In this document: positions 1 through 9,478 of the stretch, one piece after another
Layout: every line of letters begins with the position of its first letter
How positions within the stretch are numbered: position 1 is the first letter of the stretch
DNA from: Penium margaritaceum
Lineage: Eukaryota; Streptophyta; Zygnematophyceae; Desmidiales; Peniaceae
NCBI GenBank assembly: GCA_023375785.1
Contig: SZWC01004915.1
Span: forward strand, 47,939-75,474
Length of the DNA stretch: 27,536 nucleotides
Direction: 5' to 3'
Translations under genes and position numbers: made by a program
The notes under the pieces: generated by a model
The model's input: the letters and a program-made list of their open reading frames with translations, nothing else
Told to the model about the DNA's origin: nothing
Databases searched by the model: none

Positions 1-457
1 TACGCATGCGTCTTCAGCAACTTCGACCAGACTCTGCTTCGCGACATGGCAAGCAACGGGACCCCACTGCGCTAGGCCACCCTCCATTTCCTGGGGGTCG
101 CCGGCATGGACGCCGCGAACCGCGCTCGCCGTAGCACTGCTTCAGCTACAGTTGCCGTCGCATCCTCCACCCTGTCGCCGCTGTTGCTGCTGCTGCTGCG
201 GCTTACACAAGGGAAGAAGGACCACAAATTATCAAGTGATGGTTCCAGCGGCGGGACCAGCAGTGTGAGCCGCAGCAGCAGGAGTAGCAGCGGGAGCTTG
301 TGTGAGCTGTGCAGGTTGTACAGCTCACGCAGTTGTAGGTTGATTCCTCATATGCCACCTTGCGTGAGTTGTGCTTGCTGCCTACTGCGGCTGTGCATTT
401 CCTCATTTGTACAGCGTTAGTGTCTGCATGTGCATGGACATGTTTCGCCTTCTGGTC
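1..457. other. Unclassified sequence left of the first LTR
   Basis: I recognise no gene here. The stretch has a short CTG run near 184-200 and several CAG/AGC-rich patches (271-300). An inverted pair, CTCACGCA near 324 and TGCGTGAG near 361, could form a hairpin with a loop of about 30 nt. It ends in a purine run directly before an LTR-like TGTTG start, so it may be the 3' end of an upstream element. The short frames in it are low-complexity and I do not call them genes. Confidence 0.4.
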
Positions 458-466
458 ATGGGGGAG
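458..466 (+). other. Polypurine-tract-like run before LTR
   Basis: The run ATGGGGGAG directly precedes TGTTG, as a plus-strand priming polypurine tract precedes a 3' LTR. A nearly identical run (CTGGGGGAG) precedes the second LTR-like block at 5781. A polypurine tract is unexpected before a 5' LTR, so it may belong to an upstream element that shares this LTR. Confidence 0.4.
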
Positions 467-778
467 TGTTGTTGTGTGTGTCGTACACAGCTTACGGTGA
501 CCCCTCAGCTCATGTCCATTCACGTGGAGATCCCTAAGACTCGCTACGGTGGCAGAAGACCAGCTGCCGGCGGCGACGGGCGCCCACAAGAATCTCATGT
601 TTTTTTTTATTTGTGCTGTAGGATAGCACATTGGCGTGCAACCTATCAGGACGTAGATCTCGTCGATGCGGCCGTTCTAGTCAAATGGCTTACTGTTTTG
701 ACGTGTCTGGAGGGAGATATGGCCAAAACTGTGTTTTTGCCACTATTTTGTCTTGCTAGAAAATAGCACCCTTAAGCG

Positions 779-818
<40 letters not shown>

Positions 819-1353
819 ATCCACTAGGTCCGTGACACTATTTGGGTTGTCCAGGCCTCAGTTGCCATCTCTCTCTCCACAATTCAGTATTTGCAGCTCC
901 TGACACTTGTGTTTGTGTCCCTAGCCAACCCCTTGCTGTTCTCACCTCCACCTGTGTGTGCTAGTGAGTTAGCTGGCCGGCTTGTACTGCCATGCAAGTG
1001 ACAGCATTGCTAGGAAGCTGTCCCTCATGTGCATCTCTAGGTTCAGACAGTGATGCGTTTTGATACCCGTGCACATGTTTATGGCGAAAAGAGTGGTTTT
1101 GGGCCGGTTTTAGGACATATTGACACTGTTGCTTGCATCAACCATCGCACGCCACGGTAGAAATCTATGCTCTATGCTTGTCAGTTGTCATCTCCTGCAA
1201 TTACATTCAATTTGAGCTTCCTGACAATCTGTATGTGTTCCTACCCATAGTGTTGCAGGTTGGTGCATGCCTTGTGATTGTCATCACACACGGACTCAGC
1301 GGTGACGCTTAGTTAAGTGGCAAGCGGTTATTAAGGTTCCAAGAAATTTCTCA
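467..1353 (+). mobile_element. LTR of retroelement A (about 887 bp)
   Basis: The block starts TGTTG and ends CA at 1352-1353, immediately followed by a primer-binding site for initiator tRNA-Met. Its last 300 bp or so (1050-1353) align with 6570-6868 at roughly 70-75% by eye, so this sequence is repeated in the way LTRs are. It looks internally duplicated: 721-960 resembles 1081-1300, with shared blocks around CAGTTG(C/T)CATCTC and the CCTGACA...GTGT...CCCTA region. A GT microsatellite lies inside. The 5' boundary is inferred from the TG start after a polypurine run. No matching target duplication was found for the element as a whole. Confidence 0.6.
780..817. repeat. (GT)n microsatellite
   Basis: About 19 uninterrupted GT dinucleotides lie inside the first LTR. 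It separates the two internally similar halves of that LTR. The second LTR-like block has no equivalent run. Confidence 0.95.
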
Positions 1354-1365
1354 TGGTATCAGAGC
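1354..1365 (+). other. Primer-binding site, initiator tRNA-Met type
   Basis: TGGTATCAGAGC is complementary to the 3' end of plant-type initiator tRNA-Met, the usual primer of Ty1/copia and many other LTR retrotransposons. It directly abuts the LTR end CA at 1353, which sets both the orientation (plus) and the 3' LTR boundary. Confidence 0.85.
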
Positions 1366-1384
1366 GAACAAGCCACAGCTCGTT

Positions 1385-2080
1385 TTGCTCTGTATCAGAG
1401 ATGTAGCGGCAGCAGCAATGAGTGGCAGTAACGCAGCTACCCATAGTAGTAGTGAGTGGTAGCAGCGGCAGCCACCCATAGCGGCAACAGAAGATCCTCG
1501 AGGGATCCACCACGACTACATTGTAGCGGAGCGCTGGAGGTAGCGGTAGCAGCAGTAGTGACGAGAAGCACCTACAAAGGAAGAGGCTACGGGCAAATGC
1601 CACACTGAGCAGCAGTAGTAGCATCGGGTGGCAATAGCAGCCTTGTCTGGCTACCAGCCTGTACACAAAAGAAGGATGAGAAGCAGCTCGTAGCAGCAGC
1701 TTGCGGCGGCGGCTGCTAGTAGTGGCAGTGCACAGCGACTGCAAAAACTTGCAACAGTGGTGACATCAGCACCCGCAAGTAGCAACACTAGCGCAACAGC
1801 ATCAGCAGATGCAGCACCAGTGGCAGCAGCAAAACAACAATAGCTGCAACTATGACGAGCAGCTGCAGCACCAACCGTAGTAGTAGCAGCAGCAGGCAGC
1901 AGCTGTAGCAGCAGCAGTAACATTGGCGGTTGGCAACAACAAAAGCGGCGGCCGCGGCGGGCAGTTGCTCACACCCACAACAACAGCAACAGCAGTAGTA
2001 GCACGTGCAGCAGTGGCAGCTGCAGCGGTAGGAGAAACTGCTCTTGCTTTCTTACAACGCAAAGCTGCAAGGTAGCTAGA
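1385..2080 (+). repeat. CAG/TAG-rich degenerate triplet region of element A
   Basis: The stretch is dominated by CAG, TAG, CAA and GCA triplets with short runs of AGC. On the opposite strand it reads as leucine/alanine-rich frames, which I take as shadows. In one plus frame (about 1434-1650) a glutamine-rich reading appears if TAG is read as Gln, but TGA codons also occur. Element B has the same kind of region downstream of its primer-binding site (11690-12650 and 12962-13033), so it seems a shared leader or N-terminal polyglutamine segment of these elements. Confidence 0.6.
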
Positions 2081-2129
2081 AAATTGCAAGCGGGCTTGCC
2101 CACGGGTGAGCTTGCTCGACAAGCTCGCT

Positions 2130-5100
2130 CAAGGCCAGGGTTAAGGCAGACAGCAAGAAAACAAAGAAAAAGGGGGAGAGGACAAGGGGGTCCTCGAGTG
2201 GGGTACTCGAGAAAGACCCTGAGAATGGGTACCCCACTAGCATTGAGCATTCCATCAACAAAAAAAGGTTAGGAGGCCTCGACTCTAGTAGCAGCAAAGA
2301 GGTGGCCGTGGGTCACAGACGTCGGTTGGCGACGGCGACTAGTGTAGTAGCAGCAGTCGCAACTGCAATGGCACCACCAGCAGCATTATACCAACTAGAA
2401 GTGTGGTGGGGACCACCGTCGTCGACGTTGATGGCGGCCATAGGCAGCAGCGACAGCAGCAGCAGCACCAAAGGGGACTTGGGGTCGCATGTTACGCTAG
2501 CCGCGAGATAGCAGCATAGCAATCGCGTAGCAGTCGCCAAGCTGCGTACCACTAGCGTGGTGGTGGCCGTTCTCGTGACAGCGTCACAGCACGTCGAAGA
2601 GACTGTGCTTTGATCGCCCACCTCCCCCCGTGGCCTTGTGCCAGCGGGAGGACGTGCCGTTTGCACTGACACACGCCAAGCTCCGGAGACGAGCAGACTC
2701 GCATGGCAGGGAGCGTAGCCGGCGCCGTGGTTGGCACCGGCACTGCATGCGTGGCAGACATTGCTTCCACACTGACAGTTGTAGCCATGGCATACGCCTT
2801 AGGAATCTAACGCCTTTGTCAGTTACTACTGTGGCGATCGGCACAATGGCTGGCACCAATGTCGTCAGCACCCTGACGGGTGGCGACTACCTTGATACGG
2901 TCCCACCCTTCTTCTTAACCATCTGACTCAGAGACGTCGGCGGATACTGTGGCACCCCTTAGTGGAGCTATGGCGGTGTTGTACGCTCAGCTCTAGGATC
3001 TAAAGCGCATGGTGCGACAGCTCATAGACCATGTGGTCTCTCAGTGGGTCGTTGCCACCATGTAGCAACAGACGCCTCCATCTACCTCCTTGCCATCCTC
3101 ACCTGTGTCATAGTCGTCACCTGACTGTGCCCCGCCTCCCAACCTTAGCTCTACATCTAGCGCCTCCGCTCTACGCTGGTGTCAGTTGGAGTCATCTTGA
3201 CCTCTGACTCCTCCGCTCCTCTGGCAGTCCCTTCAGCTCGCGCTCATCGCACTTGCACACGGCACGTGAGGTAGCGGACGGCACGTTCCGCTAGACGTGC
3301 CCAAGAGGCAGCGGCAATAGTAGCAGTGGCAGACGGTACCGTGGAGCTCACTCCCTCGTCCCCGGTCGCAGGGTTGGTGTAGCCTCCCTTCTTAGGTTCT
3401 ACCAGTGTGTCGACCGAGGGGGGATGGAGTGTACTTTGATGACCACCGGAGAGTAGAGAAGGGATATGACGGAGTGTGCTATACGACAGGGCGTTCTCAG
3501 TGAGGACGGTTCATCTGAGGAGTGGTCCGACGTGGAGTCGGGGGCAAACGAGTGGTCCGACGCGGAGTTGGAGGCAAACGTAGCGATGGAGATGGGGATA
3601 AAGACTACAGCCGACACTGTAGTGATAGCGACTGATGTCGCAGGTGTGGTAGTAGTAGTAGACGAGGCAGATGCAGAAGTGGCGGTGACAGCTGACGCCC
3701 TTGGAGAAGACGTCTGGGCACTAGGTGTGTCGACGGCCACCGATGTTGTGACAATACCAACAATAACAGTCGTTACTACATACGGGACGACGGCAGTGGA
3801 TGCCCTTGTTGGTGCAGATACCATGATGGTCGTCACCTTTGCAGTAGCCAGTACGACCTCCGAGAGGGTAGACGCTCCTTCAGCCACAGCATCAGTCATT
3901 GTAGGTACACATCCGGGAGGGGCACTCGGAGAGGCAAAAGACATCGAGGTTTCCAGCACGGCCGCTATGGCCGGCGCCACTGCCATAGCTCTTTATGGAG
4001 GTTCAGTCGCCACGGAGGACCCATCGCGAGTAGTAGCTAATGCACCAGTAGCCGAGCCGGAGCCTGTGCTCAAGCGTTTACACTCTACACTTCGCGACCA
4101 GGAGGATGCACTGGTGCACACCGACAGGCTCTTACAGGACCTCACGCTTGAGCTGCGTGCAGTGAGCACACGTTAGAGCGTCACACACACGGTGAGTCAT
4201 CGGATAGCGGAAGTAGACGTCGAGATTGTGTAGACACCCTTTGGGGCTGCTGAGTGGACATTGCACAATGCTATGTTGTGGCGGTCAGACTTGCGCCGAC
4301 AGTTGGAGGAGGCGATATCAGTGGATGCCTCATGAGTGTCGGCCTGTGCAAGAGGAGTTGCTTCCTGTAGGAAGGTTGACACTGCTGATAGTCGAGTGGC
4401 ACTTGTGTCCGCGGCATCTGATGAGCCCACAGCAGTCATCCTTGCAAGTGCACCTACCGTGGAGGATGTAGAGTGAGCTGCGGACCTCTGGCACATGTCT
4501 TCCCTGACTGGCATTGGTGGCATAATGGCAGTTCTGGCCGACGACACAGCTACACACGTCTGAGCTACAGCTCTCGTACCCGAGCGCATGAGCTCCGTAG
4601 TCGACGAGCAAGAGGCAGTCGTGACTCAAGCAGAGGNGATGAGCCCACAGCAGTCATCCTTGCAAGTGCACCTACCGTGGAGGATGTAGAGTGAGCTGCG
4701 GACCTCTGGCACATGTCTTCCCTGACTGGCATTGGTGGCATAATGGCAGTTCTGGCCGACGACACAGCTACACACGTCTGAGCTACAGCTCTCGTACCCG
4801 AGCGCATGAGCTCCGTAGTCGACGAGCAAGAGGCAGTCGTGACTCAAGCAGAGGTACACGTGCAGTGTTTCATGGCCGAGCTTTGGGAAGCCAGCATCCG
4901 TTGCTACACTACCGATGTTCTAGCATGACGGGCTGCCAAGGCGTGCGTAGAGGATGTGCACACACGTCTCGAGGCAGTTGAGTGGACTCTACAGGATGCA
5001 CGTCGGCGACAGACGGAAGTTCAGCACCAGGTGGACGATTGGTTGCGCACCAGGGGTTCAGAGGAGCCCCACAATGTACGGGCTCCCAATGATGGCGATG

Positions 5101-5145
5101 ATGCCATAGACACAGATCCACCGACGGATCTGGCCAGCAGTCAAC
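2130..5145 (+). repeat. Dispersed repeat body A, copy 1
   Basis: This segment aligns along its length with 15995-19675, once the 974-bp LTR insertion in that copy is removed. Matching landmarks include the purine-rich blocks (2150 / 16005), the segment around 2330-2510 against 16165-16350, the 2745-2900 block against 17565-17730, and the acidic ORF. It preserves the empty site for the solo LTR of copy 2 near 2744-2752. Copy 1 is the more decayed, with frameshifts and several in-frame stops. It contains the scaffold-join duplication at 4420-4854. Confidence 0.75.
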
Positions 5146-5625
5146 GGCCGAGTGGCAGGTGTGTCAGTAGTAGCCGGTGCCTGCATAGTAGCACCTCCTA
5201 CAGATGTAGACACTGCATATGCCGACGCATTGTCTAGTGTCGACGCCGTGCCAGCTGGCAACCAGGCGACAAATGATCCGACGGCTAACATGTGCGACGA
5301 GTCGGCAAAAATACAGGAGGCCGTGGCTCGTGCTGACACGCACGCAATCGAGGTTCACCGTCAAGTTCATTCCGTGACTGACCATCAACATGCCGCAGAT
5401 GCAACCGGCCACTCTACAACCGCAGAAGAGCTCGACAAGTTGTACACGCATCGCGACGCTACGAAAACTACGTGGCGATGTGCGGCTAAGCAGCTGGCAG
5501 GCATACAATAGGTCATGCAGTTGGAGGAGGCCCTCAGCGCTGCGCCAATCACAGTAGCAGGTGACAAAAATAGTGGCGACAATGACAGCGACGACGGTGA
5601 TATTGTCAACGATAGTGTGGTGTGA
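2970..5625 (+). pseudogene. Acidic coiled-coil retroelement ORF, decayed copy
   Basis: I do not recognise the family. The reading begins at an ATG (MAVLYAQL...) equivalent to the ATG at 17795 of copy 2, changes frame before 3466, and is open from 3466 to 4176. It then continues with stops to a TGA at 5623. Visible features are a duplicated acidic motif EWSD(V/A)E near 3520 and 3550, a long Val/Ala/Thr-rich stretch, and then charged heptad-like segments: LHSTLRDQEDA near 4078, SDLRRQLEEAIS near 4288, SSVVDEQEAVVTQAE near 4590, and KIQEAVARADTH near 5308. Against copy 2, several stops are single-base changes, including CAG to TAG at the codon after AQL and a change to TGA at a CAA position. It lies between the A primer-binding site and the A 3' polypurine tract, so it is probably the element's own (gag-like or accessory) protein. 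That role is inferred. Confidence 0.55.
4420..4854. other. Assembly join: 217-bp exact duplication around a single N
   Basis: Positions 4420-4636 are repeated exactly at 4638-4854, separated only by the N at 4637. Removing the N and one copy restores the alignment with copy 2 at 19150-19380. This is what two overlapping contigs joined without merging look like, so I treat it as an assembly artefact. Downstream frames within this copy must be shifted by 218 bp when compared with copy 2. Confidence 0.93.
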
Positions 5626-5770
5626 GGCTACGTGCTCATATGTCCCATCAACATAGTTTTGAACCTTGCGGTTGTTGTGTAAGTGTATGTGGCCATGGGG
5701 GAGCTCTGCTCTCTCAAGGGGGATATTGTGCACAACTATCAGCTTTGCTCGTGCTGTCAGCCTCTGTAGC

Positions 5771-5780
5771 CCTGGGGGAG
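5771..5780 (+). other. Polypurine tract before the second LTR-like block
   Basis: CCTGGGGGAG directly precedes TGTTGG. It has the same layout as 458-467. A further purine run before TGTTGG occurs at 6192-6198, and GGGGG-rich runs occur at 5697 and 5720, so the exact 3' LTR start is uncertain. Confidence 0.45.
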
Positions 5781-6868
5781 TGTTGGTGTGTGGGCTTTGG
5801 CCCGACAACCTTATGAGGACAACGTGGTTACCTTGTGTCTCGTACGATGCTCCAATCGAGGTTACTCTGGTCGAGACCCGCGCACTTGGTGCCTTCTACC
5901 GGTGTGACGTAGAGACCCATTGTCTCCATGTGTTATGTATGCTTCATGCATGCGAGCAGGTGTGGTCGAGACCTAGACCCGGGAGACATGTTCCACGGTC
6001 ATGAGGAGACCATGTTGCTTTGTATATCTTAAACGATGTTTTGGTACATGGGTGTGTGATTCATGTCTTGCATGGTCATGACCCGGGCACTTGATGAATT
6101 ACACCATTGTCATGAGGAGGCCTTGTATTATGGTTGCGAACGATGCTTCGCTACCTTCACTCACTCATTGTGGCGACGGTTGTGTCAGCCATGGGGAGTG
6201 TTGGTTTGTGCGGCTTCCACCCGTCACGAGCGACCACCGTGGTGATTATCCGTAGACACCGCATTGGTGGTATGAAGCAGCGATACTAGAATGCACAGGG
6301 ACATGATCCTTGATGCGGAAGTTTCTGTCGCCGGAGCACGGACGAGTGGTGGCTCCATGCACCATCAGCTGCTAGACAGCTGCCACGACGTCCCAGGTGC
6401 TTGCCGGGGTCCTTTGCGGGTTTTCTGCAGACGCTAGAGTTTTCTCGGTGGACTGCTTCTCGAGCTCGATTTGCATGTTTTGCATTGTCTGTCCACGGAT
6501 CGATGCCATACATGTGCGTGTGACCAGCCGTAGCATCCGGCTGGAGATTCTGCATCTGTAGGTTTACATGATGATGCGTTTGGAAACGTGTGCGCAGGTT
6601 TATGGCCAAAACACTGGTTTGGGCCAGTTTTAGGACAAACTGTCACTATTGTGTGCGTCACCCGTGATGCATCGCGGCAGCTATTAATGGCGAATGCTTG
6701 TCAGTTGTCATCTCTCTGTGCAATTTTGTTCAATTTGAGCTTCCTGACACTCTGAACGTGTCCCTACCCAGACCCTTGCAGTTCCGTGCATGACTTGTGC
6801 CTGTCATCACACACTGACTTGGCGCTGACGCTTAGTTTAGTGGCAATCGATGTGAAGCAATTTTCATT
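5781..6868 (+). mobile_element. Second LTR-like block of element A
   Basis: The right-hand 300 bp (6570-6868) align with the end of the first LTR (1050-1353), including the landmarks TTATGGCCAAAAC, the TTTTAGGACA segment, CTTGTCAGTTGTCATCTC, CAATTTGAGCTTCCTGACA and GACGCTTAGTT. The left part begins TGTTGG after a polypurine tract and contains repeated segments around TCATGAGGAG (near 6000 and 6110) and GACCCG(C/G)GCACTTG (near 5875 and 6080). An alternative LTR start is 6199, after ATGGGGAG. Identity to the first LTR is low, so this is either an old element or two related elements side by side. Confidence 0.5.
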
Positions 6869-8103
6869 AAAACATTCGCTTTGCACACTTTGATAAAGGC
6901 AAACTCCGCGTCGGCAAAAGTGTGACAACTGCATCACAGCTAATGAAAGGGCGAAAGAGCCAAAACATGCGCGCAAGCAAAGGAAATACACAAAGATTTG
7001 CACTGTAGTGGGAGGGTCGGTTCGATCCTCCCTCCTCCCTGAAGCGAGGGGTGGTTGCGCACCTCCCCTCGCGTCAGCGAGGGGTGGTGCGCAATGTAAA
7101 ACAAAATAACTCGTGCGAACACACGAGTTCGAGGTAGAAACCCCCGGTTTGGGTCCCAAAACCAGGGGTTTGGTTCAAAACGGAAATGGGCCTCCGAAGA
7201 CTCAATATATTTGAGTCTCCCTGCTCTGGGTCATTGATGACGATTGCCCCTCAGTCCTGCGAAGGGGGTAAGTCCCTGACGCGGACTGAGAACGCCATTC
7301 TGCGAACTCCGACGAGGACTTCAGACCACGAGCTGGAGACTCAGCCCGTTACATGCATAAAACAGACGGTAATACGGATATGTCCAGCACGTGAAAACTA
7401 AGTTAATGCCAAATCTAAACCTTGATGGTCTTACCTGATAGGTGACATGAGTCGACGATAAAGCCAAGAGGGATAATGTGTCAGCCCCGTTCTCGGAAAA
7501 ATCAAGTTTGAACAGTTTGTCCATTTTTACACAGACCCTAATTCAACACTTTACGTTTGTGTATGTTTGCATGGAAAGATCCCACAAAACATAAAAGCCT
7601 ACATTTCAAAACAATTGGTCGTGTGTCAAAAAATGAACCATGCCTAATCGCTTGACCGCGGTTGAGAAGAATAGCTTCTAATTGTGTTCCTTGAGACACA
7701 CCCATGTTTGTTCATACAAACCAATTTCAAGCCCTACCTTGAACTACATTTGAGGTTTTGTATCTCTTTGTTATGTAATTTCCCTTTTGATGCATGCAGA
7801 TTCGCGCATCCCCCATTCTTGAAACACGCAAACCCTCTTCTAAAGATTCTCAAACACATCAATAGATGACTTTGTGATTGTTTGTAAGACAATGTCGTCA
7901 ACATTTCAACGCTTCATGTCATGCAGCGTAATCACTGCAACTGTTTTTGGATATTCCATGCATTTTCTATGACTAGTGGATGTATTGTTGTTGCAATTGC
8001 ACATTTGCAAATTGGTTTGATTTTGCACAGGACATCTTACTTGAATAAAGAATTCCGTGGATGTATGGTAACTTCGCTACCAACAAATACAACATGTATA
8101 CTT
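6869..8103. other. No gene seen; hairpin-rich unclassified sequence
   Basis: Nothing here matches a gene or transposon family that I recognise. 7044-7218 carries three neighbouring perfect inverted repeats: GCGAGGGG/CCCCTCGC (7044-7072), AACTCGTG/CACGAGTT (7108-7129) and AGACTCAA/TTGAGTCT (7198-7218). A GGTTCGATCC string near 7018 matches an RNA polymerase III box B but has no box A upstream. 7400-8100 is lower-GC, with only short frames. Confidence 0.5.
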
Positions 8104-8112
8104 TAAGTACAT
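8104..8112. repeat. Left 9-bp target-site duplication
   Basis: TAAGTACAT here is repeated exactly at 10585-10593, at the outer edges of the long inverted repeats. A 9-bp duplication is typical of Mutator-like elements. Confidence 0.8.
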
Positions 8113-8280
8113 GGACGGAGGTGTAATATGTCCATCGTTTCGGTCAATTTATCAGCGGTGTCCATAGTTAAAAATGAACTGCACGCGGTATCGAGAGTCG
8201 AAAACAAAAAAACCGCGCTGTCCACAGTCGGAAACGACATGATAGCAGTGCCCATGCGTTTTGTCGCGCGAGCGAAAACA
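8113..8280 (+). repeat. Left terminal inverted repeat
   Basis: The reverse complement of 10415-10584 aligns here at about 70% by eye. Clear shared blocks are CGTTTCGGTC, GTCCATAGT, CTGCACGCGGT and CAGTGCCCAT. The GTCCAYAGT motif recurs within the arm about every 60 bp (8160, 8220), which looks like a subterminal repeat for transposase binding. That role is inferred. Confidence 0.75.
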
Positions 8281-8373
8281 GGCTCGGTTGATACATACTT
8301 CATGTATACATCACATTCGGCAAAAATGCCGATTCCCCCCTGTTTTGTTACCCATTATCCTCATATACCCCTC

Positions 8374-8463
8374 CGTTCGAACAGTAAGCCCCATAAACCC
8401 CTTCGTCGGAACAATAAGCCCCATTCGCCCCTGCCCAGCAAAAACAAGCCCCATCCGCCCCCC
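8374..8463 (+). repeat. Three tandem 30-bp units, left copy
   Basis: The units are 8374-8403, 8404-8433 and 8434-8463, each with the core AA(C/A)A(G/A)TAAGCCCCAT or a close variant. The same three-unit block occurs inverted at 9251-9340. On the minus strand it reads as a 10-residue repeat around GAYC, without a credible gene around it. Confidence 0.8.
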
Positions 8464-8559
8464 AGTTTTCACCATGCTCAAACAGCGACGCATGTCCCTG
8501 GTTAAGCATGGCGAAAGTGGGCATGCCTGGTAGAATTCTTAACCAGAGCGGCCGTCGCG

Positions 8560-8596
8560 ATGGAGGGCCGTGATAGTTTTGAGGGGTGGGGGGTGG

Positions 8597-8631
<35 letters not shown>

Positions 8632-8850
8632 TTGCCGGCCGACGTCCGTCGGTCGGCACTTCGTCAACCCCCCCTCCCCCCCTTTGTCAATCCACCTGCC
8701 CACCGATCGAGGCCCTCGCAATTGAGGGCCGCGATGGTACGGGCGGCCGGTGGGCTGCAGGGAGGCGGGGGTGAGTGTGGTGGGGGGGTGGGGGGAGGGG
8801 GACTTCGCCGGGGATCCCGGCGGACGGGCGTCCGTAGGAATCCCCCCTCC
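8560..8850. repeat. G-rich block with a 30-bp G run
   Basis: 8601-8630 is thirty consecutive G. Similar G-rich pieces follow at 8766-8803. Two segments starting near 8545 and 8720 share a GAGGGCCG(T/C)GAT core, so the block looks duplicated at about 170 bp. Several G-quadruplexes are possible. Homopolymer length in the assembly may be unreliable. Confidence 0.8.
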
Positions 8851-8939
8851 ATGAATGGGGAGTTGAATATCCATGTTTGTTTTATATTACATTTTTCTCA
8901 ACTCCATACCCGCGTTTGATGTACAAACTATTGAAAAAC

Positions 8940-9110
8940 CCACCCCCTAATCACACCCGGGGTTTTAGGGTTTAGTTTTGCGCGGGCACCTCCTGGGCCC
9001 CGCAGCAGCGGGGCCCAGCAGGTTCCCCTTTAACTCATGGGGAGTCTTGGACCCCCCAAGCAAACTTCTTACAAACCACTTACAAAAAGTAACAAACCCT
9101 TTTATTAACG
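8940..9110 (-). repeat. Single inverted copy of the ~148-bp unit
   Basis: Read on the minus strand, this matches the tandem units at 9479-10205. It has a CCCATGAGTT...GGGGAACCTGC leader, a GC-rich hairpin (8993-9018) and the AAACCCTAAAACCCC...GATTAGGGGG tail. Its hairpin stem differs from the other units by a paired C-G to T-A change. Confidence 0.65.
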
Positions 9111-9144
9111 AGTTTGTGATGATTGGGTCAATAAATGTGACGTC

Positions 9145-9182
9145 AGCATGTCGACGCCGCATCCATGCGACGTCGACATGCT
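9145..9182. repeat. 38-nt near-perfect palindrome
   Basis: AGCATGTCGAC (9145-9155) and GTCGACATGCT (9172-9182) are exact inverted copies. The 16 nt between them also pair except for one mismatch and a 2-nt centre, giving 17 of 18 possible pairs. It lies between the two 30-bp minisatellite blocks of the Mutator-like element. Confidence 0.85.
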
Positions 9183-9250
9183 CACTTTTGACAAACGAGA
9201 GGGGTATATTGTTCATTTCTTACGCCTGCAAACTCGCGTCCGTGTCGAAG

Positions 9251-9340
9251 GGGCGGATCAGGCTTATTGTTTCGACATAGGGGCCGATGGGGCTTATTGT
9301 TCTGAGCGAGGGGGGGATCAGGCTTATTGTCCCGAACGAT
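9251..9340 (-). repeat. Three tandem 30-bp units, inverted copy
   Basis: The units are 9251-9280, 9281-9310 and 9311-9340, each with GGCTTATTGT in the middle. This is the reverse complement of the left block at 8374-8463, so the two form an internal inverted pair about 790 bp apart. Confidence 0.8.
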
Positions 9341-9478
9341 GGGTATATGGTCATTCCGCCCTATCACATTTGACATGTTTTTATACTTCGAGCTTTGCCA
9401 GTCGTCGTGAGCTCGCAGGAGGAGTTTAGCGGCGAAGCCTCCCTGCGAGCTCGCGATGACCTTGCCAAACCCCCCATT

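Noticed and set aside
1331-2297. Several Leu/Ala/Cys-rich frames on the minus strand
   Set aside because: They are the complement of the CAG/TAG triplet region. Open frames are expected there, because CTG/CTA/TTG triplets contain no stop in those frames.
4420-4854. Biological tandem duplication in the coiled-coil ORF
   Set aside because: The copies are exactly identical and separated by one N in an otherwise decayed repeat, which fits an unmerged contig overlap better.
5164-5808. 214-residue open frame on the minus strand
   Set aside because: It lies opposite the coding strand of the family A ORF and its 3' flank, has no recognisable domain, and its counterpart in copy 2 is not preserved.
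7018-7027. Box-B-like GGTTCGATCC as a tRNA gene
   Set aside because: No box A at the right distance upstream, and neither an acceptor stem nor an anticodon arm can be folded.
8560-8919. Gly- and Pro-rich frames around the G run
   Set aside because: Homopolymer and G-rich composition produce poly-Gly and poly-Pro frames on both strands; nothing supports translation.
8958-8975. Telomere-like TTTTAGGGTTTAG
   Set aside because: Only about two units, part of the repeated tail of the 148-bp unit rather than a telomere or interstitial telomeric array.
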